DNA of 64,000 bases from the NCBI GenBank assembly GCA_012845835.1, contig JABAKD010000007.1, positions 434,001 through 498,000 on the forward strand, in the 5' to 3' direction. Under the pieces are notes generated by a model. That model worked only from the letters and a program-made list of their open reading frames with translations, did no database searches and was not told the DNA's origin. The translations under genes were made by a program, and so were the position numbers. Source of the DNA: Undaria pinnatifida (Eukaryota; Sar; Phaeophyceae; Laminariales; Alariaceae). Below, in pieces: positions 48,501 to 57,500 of this stretch (its first letter is position 1; every line of letters starts with the position of its first letter).

Positions 48501-51500
48501 ACCCGAAGGGCAACGACGATGTAGCGTTTCATACCTCTTGCCATGTAGTCAAAGAGCCTGCCACTAGTCAACAATGGACGTCGCATGTCGGCAGCCCTTG
48601 GTGACTGACATCCGCCTTGAGGTGTTACCCTTCCCCCCCCCCCCTCCCTCCATGTATAAATAGTTGGCCTCGGTTGGCACCGACGCTGTAAAACATTATA
48701 TGCTTGTTGGGTTTGGCGTTAGTTTGCAACGACACTGTAACACATGCCAATCACTGCGTGACACCACCAGGGTCGCTTTTTTTTTTCTTTTTTCGGCGGT
48801 TACCATCATGGTTGTCGAGTTGCTGTAGATCGTATTGCACGGGGTGAAGAACACTAACTCCGCACAAACAAAAGGAACGTAGTGTGAATATGGTAAGGCA
48901 CCCACGAGGCTGTTTCATGGTAATACCCATTGCTCTCTCGCTGGAGTGGCCACACCAGAAAGCAAAGTAAATCCCGGCATAGTAGGGATGCAAGGGTCAA
49001 TGGTCACACGACTACGGCCTTGTTCAAACTGAGTACACACACCCAACCCCGCTCCCCCCCTCCATTCACCCTCCTACCCGTGTCCCCCACACACGCCTTA
49101 ACCGCCCGGTCCACCTTCCCTCACCTCAGCAAAGCGTTGGCATTTGCTAATGCCCCCAACCCAAGTAACTCTGGACGCTCTCCCAGACTGAAGTACATGC
49201 AAGAGTGCCCCTAGCCAAGCGGGCACCCCCCCCCCCTTTCCAACCCTTCATCCCCGGCGCCCAGCCTTCGCCCCCTACGTTTCTTCTCCCTTTGCCCTTT
49301 CCCTCCACCCTTAGACCGCTGGTCGAAACCGAATTGCAAAGCAAGGAGGGGAAGGCCCGTGGTGGCCGTGGGGGTGTTGGGGGACATACTTTGTTTTGGT
49401 GCTTGCCGTAAATTTTTGACCCTTGACCACTCATCCCTTTCGAGACGAAGCACCGACCGTGGTACACCGACCTTGGGTAGGGACAGGACAGGCTCGTCGT
49501 GTCTCCGTTCCTTCGCGTCTTCGTGTCTTCGTGTCCTCGTGCCTTCGTGTCTTCGTGCCTTCGTGGCTTGTTGTCTTGGTGTCCTCGTGTCTTCGTGTTC
49601 TTGGGTAGGAGCCGTCAGAATACAGGGTTGCCACGGAAAACGCCTTTTATATTTGTTGAACTATGCGTAGAACGGCAATGGTCGTCAAAGTGCAACTGCC
49701 AGTCGTTGGTACTCAAGTCTCGCGAGTACCAGTCGTTTTGAATGACCCAGTGCCTCGGATACCTTAGGCTGGAAATGACTTGAGTACCCGCCAGTACCTC
49801 GAGAGCCTAAGACTGAAATGACTGAGTACCTGGAGCACTTGCAGTTGAATATGACTGAGTACCTGCCGGTACCTGGAGTACGCTAAGCTGAAAATGACTT
49901 AGTACCTGCCAGTACATGCGGTACTTGAAGCTGAAAATGACTGAGTGCTTGCCACCTGAAGGACTTGAAGCTGAAAATGGCTAAATACCTGCCAGTCCCT
50001 CGAGTACTTTTTCACGTTATCTGAAAATATCTGAGAACCGGCGAGTACTCGGAGTTCTTACAGCTAAAATCGACTGAGTACCTGCCAGTACCTGGGGTAC
50101 TTACAGCTGGAAATGACGGAGTACCTGCCAGTACCTGGAGAACGTGAAGCTTGAATTGACTGAGTACTTGCCAGCAGCTGGAGTACTTGAATCTGAAAAT
50201 GGCTTGCGTACCCGCCAGTACCTGGAGTATCAAGACCCGAAACGACTGCTACTGGTCCGTGCTGGTGCTCTGATGGCGTTTGTAGAGCTGCTGGCAAACC
50301 CTTAAGATCACCGCCACACGCTTCACTGAAGTAATTTTTTTAGCTTCCACCACCAGCACGCGATGTCGGCCTGGTCGGTGAAAGCCCGACGTGCTCCGTC
50401 CAGGCATTGCAAGGATGCGAGGGTCTGTGGTCGCACGACTACTGCCGTGCATGAAACGAGTACACTCCCCTCCCCCCAGCCCATGAAACGAGTACACACC
50501 CTATGAACCCCGCAAAGCGTCGGCATTGGCTGGTGCTCTCAACCGCCCACCATGAACCGCTGTTCGAAAACGTAGTGCAATGCAGTAGAAGCAGGAGGGC
50601 CGCTGCCCAGGCTGCAACTAGCACGCACACTGAATTTTCTTTCCCCCCAACCCGCCCCGGGCACCCTTTACCGCACCTCTTCACCCAGAAAACCCTCGTC
50701 GGGTCTTTGCCGATGTTCTACTTCCCCCGCTCCTCCCGCCCCCTCTATGGTTCTACGGGATACGGCCATGCATGGTACGATGGTTGACGATGGTTAGACC
50801 CCCTCCTCCCGCCGCTTCTCCCCCACCCTTTGTGCTAGAATACCGCAATGTAATGCATTGGCAGGAGGGCCCTTACCCTGGCTGTGACTAGCACATCCAT
50901 ATTTTCCTGCCCCCTTCCCCGTACCACCCCAATCTCGCCTCGTATCAAGCGTTTGTCTTTACTACTATAACACTCTCAACCCCCCTTCCCCCCCCCCCCT
51001 CCCTTACCGCCGCTGCTCCCTCAACAGTTTTGGTGGAACAATGCAATAGGATGCAAAAGGATGCTTTAGGATGCAATATGATGCAATAGGATGCAATAGG
51101 ATGCAATCGGATGCAGGAGCACCCTTACCTCAGTCGCGACTCGCACATTGCCATTACCATTGCCATTACCATTACCATTACCATTACCAATATGATTACC
51201 ATTACCATTATGATTACCATTACCATTATGATTACCATTACCATTTCCATTGCCATTACCATTGCCATTACCATTACCATTGCCATTACCATTGCCATTA
51301 CCATTACCGTTACCATTGCCATTGCCATTACCATTACCATTACCATGATCATCACCATTATCATTATCATTATCATTACCATTACCATTACCATTGCCAT
51401 TGCCGTTGCCATCACCATTACTTCTCCCCTGCCCCCCCCCCGCCCCCGCCCCCCACCCCCGCCTCTTACCAAGCGTTGGTCTTTACTATTTTGTGCTCTC

Positions 51501-54500
51501 AACCCTCCCTCCTCCTACCGGCGCTGCTCCCCTCCACCCCCCCCCCACACCCTTCCTTTTTCTTACCAAAACCGACATGTACAAGTGCAGAGGATTTTTT
51601 TCTAGCAACATGGCTGTATGACAATGTAAGACAGGACGGCTGCCATGCGCAGGAATATAATAATTTTGACAGCTGTTGTTCCGAGGTTACTGTAGGTTAC
51701 TGTAGGTTACTGTAAAACCCTTCCTCCCCCAAGTAAGAAAGCCAGCCTGGGTCGGTATTCCTGTTTCTCCGTTGGACGCAGGAGCGCCCCTACTCTGGCG
51801 GCGACTCGCACATCTGCTCCAGGGAAGGAGGAACCCTCTGCTCCCCCTCCCCCCCCCCCCCCGCCCGACTCCAAACACCGTCATAACGGCTCCGTGGTCT
51901 TTTACTAATGATCCTAACGCCCCCCCCCCCCCCCCCCCCCCCCCTCCTCCCGCTGTGTCCCACGAACATTTTTTTGGAAAACGCTATTTGTTGGACGCAG
52001 GAGGGCCCCTACTCAGGCCGCAACTCGCACGTCGCGTCCTGCGGCCGCTAGCAGCGCTACGGCTTCGGTGGCCGCGGCGTCGACTAGGGCTCCCGCTGCA
52101 TCCGGCCTCAAGAGTAGGGCTGCTCCGGTCAGGTAGGGCCGGTAGCCATGATCCATTTGGACAAGTGTCAGACTGTCAGTTGCTGCTGCTGTTGGTAAGT
52201 GTTGGTATTGGGGCTAGAGTTTCTAATCCTGTTCGTGTTGGTGCGGTTGATTGGTGGCCGTGTTTTGTGGTTTTATGCAGCTGTTGCTGTTGTTTTGTTT
52301 GTTTTTGTTGGTTGTTGGTAGTGTATTGTGGTTGTTTTTGTTGCTGCTGTCGTTGTTGTTGTTCCAGAGGGTTGTGCGGGCAACCGATAACTATCACACT
52401 GGGTTCCTGCGGCATGTACAATTGGAATCATGATGACCTAGTACCAATGATAATTTGATTGAATTTTAGTGTCCGCAATGGTCGTCAATCGTTGGCGTTA
52501 TTTCGTCGTGCACTTCTCGCGCGTTTTTCACCCCATCATTTTGTTTTTGTTGTCATTGATGATCCAATCTTGATGTTCACTATTGTTGACGTTTTATTTT
52601 GTCGTTATCCAGGGCCGCGGCGGAGCCAGACCCACAGCTGCTCGCGAAGATCGACGAGCTAACCCAGGCGAGGCCAAAGCGCGACCTTTTTTGTTCAACT
52701 TTACCGCTGATGCGATTTACCAGCCCGACTTTTCTGAAAAGATATTCGCGCGCTAGAGCGAAGCGCTACGATCTGTTTTGACGACTTTACCGCTGACGAG
52801 GTTGCTTGCTTGGCTGGCGGGGATGCTGGTATGCTGGCATGCTGGCTTGTTGTTGGCGGTTTGTGTTCCTGTTTGACCGATTTTGACGCTGTGAAGGCGC
52901 GTCTTGTTCGGTTCCTTGCACGAGAAGACCGTGTAGTTGTAGTGCTTGGGTGAACCCCATTCAGAACCCCTCTATCAGAAAAACAGTTCCACGGGTACTC
53001 CCATAAATACAATAAATTATCACATTGCCTAGACATAGAAGGCCAGGCCACACGCCACACGATTAGTTGCACCCCCAGAAGAAGCACCAGGGGCTACACA
53101 TCCAATGAGTACGATTGAAATATATTTTCCCCTCGTTGTTCCCCTCGTTGATGGAACTCCTTCTCGGCGGCTGTGTCTTACCGAGAAATCGACGTGCTCG
53201 CAGCGGCTCACAGACAGTTGCTCTCTGTCCACGTTTTTTTTTTTCTGTTTCAACCTCGACGCGTTACTACCACATCCCCGGAAAATACCTGGAAAATAGC
53301 ACACATGTGCTTCTTAGCAACGTGCAAGGATTATCTAACCAAACATGTCCCTCACTAGAGTGTCGGATTAGGTATCAACAGTAAAGGATCATCGAACTAT
53401 CGGAAGTAAAGATGGCTCGGGCTCGACAGGAAGTAAAGATGGCTCGTAAGCAATGGAATGTATCATAATCAGAACGCTTTTTTTTTCACTTGATTCAATT
53501 ATCAGTATATCAGATGGTCAACTTCTGCACTCATCAACTTTTTAAAGGTGTCTCTTGCTGGCCAGGAGTATCGTCTTATCAGAGCATTGCATTATCAGAT
53601 TTTCGACTGATCGCAAGTAACAAACGTATCGAATTTTGTTGTACAGGAGCGGGACGAGTCGGTGATCACCATGGCGGCCGTGGAGAAGGAGAGAGACTTT
53701 TACTTCGACAAGCTCAGGGACATCGAGCTGCTCTTCCAGGTCAGAAACACCTTCCCATCAGATCAACGTTCCTTAATCAAGTGAAAGTAAGACATCAGTT
53801 TTCCGTTACATACACTCCTTGTCCATACCCAATCACGCCTCCTGTACAAATACAGGTACATGCAGATGGAGCTCTGTTCCTCCACTCGAGAAATAGGTTG
53901 TCTGATATGTACATCCCTCATCCTTTTCTGTACCACGCCGCTTATTCGACCTCAGGGACATTGAACTACTTGTCCATGCCAGAAAATAGGTTGTCCAATG
54001 TATACACATTTAGTCTATCTACCTTTTCGCCTAGCCGATAACGTCTACTATACAAGCACTATACAAGCATTATGCAAGCAATTTACAAGCACTATACAAG
54101 CACTATACAAGCTCGTGGACATCAAGCTACTCTTCCCGGCGATGTTTGTAGGTTTCAACCAATTGAATTACCCCCTACCTGACCACGCTGCTTGTACAAC
54201 CTACACTTTAAAGATAACGACCTGCTCTTGGATGCAAGAATATGGTTATACAATAGACATCATTTTTGTCTAGATCCCCTGTCCCCTAGCCGTTGACGCC
54301 TCCTATACACGCTGATGGACATCGAGCAGCTGCTCCAGGCGATAATGTGGGTTTCGTCCAATGCAGGTATATTCCGTATCGCATACCCAAGTACACCTTT
54401 TTCACGAGGTCGGCGATATCGAGCTGCCCTTCCAGGCGAGTTTTTTTCGCAAACATGCCACCCGGTAAATGAATCCCCTGTCCCCTACCCAATGACGCCT

Positions 54501-57500
54501 CGTATTCGAGCTAAGATACATCGAACGGCTCTTCCAAGCTGAAAAACAGCCGTGTTTGTTTATACGGTTTGTATTTTCCATGGGTGGGGTTTGGAGTGCG
54601 CTGTATTTGATACTTGGGGCTTTTCATGGTTCATGACCCAACCCGCGGGTAATGTTCGTAGTATTTGTACGGCTGAGTTGGCTGAACTGGACCACTACCT
54701 TGTAGGTTATACGAGCAAAGCGACTTTCGAGTAGGGCGAGCGTGCCAGCGGCAGGGGGCCTTCCTTTCCAGCCTTGCGTGCCATCTCGTTCGACCACCGG
54801 GATTTCGCACGATAAACACAATCGAATCGTTGTGTGTGGTGTGACTACTGGTTTGCGCCGTGTTCGACTCTCTGCTTCCCACCAACGCACTCACTTGACG
54901 GCAGTTACCAAAATCCTGCAAACGCGAGTTACTTGCGACAGCATTACGAAAATAGACCGAGTTACCAACATCCACCAATGCATTTTGCCCCACGCGTGCA
55001 TTCTGGTGCTGAGAGCGTGCTCGACTATGTTATGCCATGTTATGGGGGGGGTGACTTTTTTTTTCATACTCGTAAATATTTCAAGACGTTAATAACTTTT
55101 GATTGTAAAGCAAAGGGAAACGATTTATTTTTTTTTGGGGGGGGGCTGGGCGTGTAAAACCAGCCACTTGACTTTGCTCGTAGCCTTCCTCGATCTAGAA
55201 CGCGTTTCGAGCTGCACATGCACCGGTCAGATAAAATAGAGATCTAGAACGTCGCCAACCACGGCAAGGAACTCTGCCGCTTTTGGAATAGTATCTAGCC
55301 GAACAACCCTCTAGTCGGCGACTTATGATTTGCAAACCCACAGCCCTTGTATTGCTGGAGTTGGTAGAAAAAACATGTCGAATAACGTATATAGATGGCG
55401 ATTCGTTTTACGATTACAACGCTGGACACGCGAAGCAGCCCGAGCGACCGTGATAGCGCTACCGGCGTAAAGAGTGTGCCAAACCTGCTGTGTTCGGGGC
55501 TGCACAGCTCGCGCAGCATGGTGAACTATGCCCGTGCTGCTTGCATACTGTACTAGTCAGCGTCTACTGCTTAAAGAACAACCGCTGCAACAGCATGAAC
55601 ACATTTGACGGCAGAATCATCAACAACAACATCAGCAACGGCCACGGCAACAACAACGATATAAACATACCAGGTACGCAACAACTGCAGCAGAAGCCAC
55701 GGTAACAACAATACCGACCACTGCCACCACAACCGAAACAACCATAATGAATGCCTGCTCGCCGGGTGCTGCCCCCCGCCCCCCAACGGCAAGTACAACC
55801 GCTACGACAGCAGCCACACCCACAGCCATGGCAAACACTATTTGAATACCACCACAACCCCCACAATACATCAGTGTTCGCCGCGGCTTCTCCGTAGTAT
55901 GCTCACCCTCCTTCCCCCCGCCCCCCCAACCCCAAGCAATAAGCACAACAATAACAACAACAACAACAACAACAATAACAACAACCACCACCACCACCAC
56001 CACCACCACCACCACCACCACAACCACAAGAAGTGTTTGTGATAGGACTATGAGTATGAGTGTTGATGCAAGTGTCGCGTAGTGGTATTGAACTTTTTTT
56101 GATCGGGTGGCGGAGATCAAGCCAATTCACCGACTTACCGGATCGTTTAGTTGAAAATAGACAAGAAAGTGGCCGGTCAGACGCATACAGGCAGCACTCC
56201 GCAATTTTCCGCACGCAACTGACTGTGATGTCTAGCAAAATAGCAACTAGTCAGCCAACCCGCAGCCCCGACAACGCAAAAAATCGCCGTAGGTCGCTCG
56301 TGTTGTCTCCCTCGCCCCACGTCCTCCCCGACGCTACCCCAGCCACCATCGCAATCACCATAGCACTCACCACCACAACAACATCCATTGCCACCATAAC
56401 AAGCACCACCCTACCACAACCACCACCACCACCACCACCACCACCACCACCACCACCACCACGAATAAGCATTCGCCGCGGGTTCCCAGGGCGGTAGTCC
56501 TAGGGCGGTAGTCCTAGGGCGGTAGTCCTAGGGCGGTAGTCCTAGGGCGGTAGTAGTAGGGCGGTGGTGATACGCCCCCGGCAATATAGGTATGCGAGGG
56601 CCTAACTGCTATGGTCATATGAGTTCGGCTACGCATGAAATGAGTACTCCTTCCCCCCCCCTGTTTTCCCTTGATCTTGCGTTTCTCTGATTGCGCCCAC
56701 CTACATTTGAAGAACCACCAACCAGAGCCCGGCGAAGGCGAAGCGGCTAAAGTTGCCTTACAAACTACAGTCACTTTTTAACGGGACCAACTGTAACAAA
56801 TGTTTTTCGCCGCGGGCCCCTCATCTTCTCGCGGTAATGCCTGGTCTGTGGAAACCCGACGTGTTCCGTCCCGGCATACTAGGAGTGCCAAGATCTTTAG
56901 TCTTCAGACTGCGGCTATGCATGACAAATGTTAACTCCCCCCTCGGCGTTTTCCCTCCGCCGACCTACATAGTCAGAACCACGAGCAAAAGGCCGGCGGA
57001 AGCCAACTGACAAAAACCGCGTTCACATTCAGTTCTCGCCGCAGAGTCCGCCCCCCACCCCCCCCCGCCCCCCCTCCTCCACGTGTATGCCAGCGTAAAT
57101 CGACTAAATCACGAGCAAGGTTCCTGTGAAAGCAAACGGGCGAAAAAAGCCTTCAATATAATGCCATAAGTATAACCCCAGCTACCATATTTTATATTCA
57201 CCGAAGACCTCTCATGTTATCGCCCCCAGACCTCTCGTGTTATCGCCCCCCCCCTCCCCGTTCCCCGTGTTCCCAGCAGCATCAACGTGCTTGACTCGGC
57301 TGAACCATGATTATGATATTATGATGGTAGCGAAAGCGACCTCACGAACAAATAACGATGAGTAAAGAGTTCAAAAAGCGAGCTAACGAAAAACTCCTTC
57401 ACAGGGAAGTACCAATCACCCCAACACTAACCACTGGACGCCCTTCATGTTAACACCCCACCCCCCCCCCCCTTACATTCCTACGCCCATTTTTATCTGC

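Larger units (their letters stand above)
49332..51826 (+). repeat. Decoy copies of the exon 7 acceptor and 5' exon sequence
   Basis: Five degenerate copies of the true junction (GACGCAG|GAGGGCCCCTA, then CTCAGGCCGCAACTCGCAC) lie upstream, near 49340, 50591-50630, 50861-50900, 51113-51150 and 51776-51820. Examples are GCAGGAGGGCCGCTGCCCAG with GCTGCAACTAGCACGC, and GCAGGAGCGCCCCTACTCTG with GCGGCGACTCGCAC. Each is preceded by an AATGCA-like word and C-rich stretches. They look like tandemly duplicated intron-exon borders. Confidence 0.8.

Noticed and set aside
51071-51715. His/Tyr-rich 214-codon frame
   Set aside because: It comes from the (ACCATT)n hexanucleotide repeat in EB1 intron 6.
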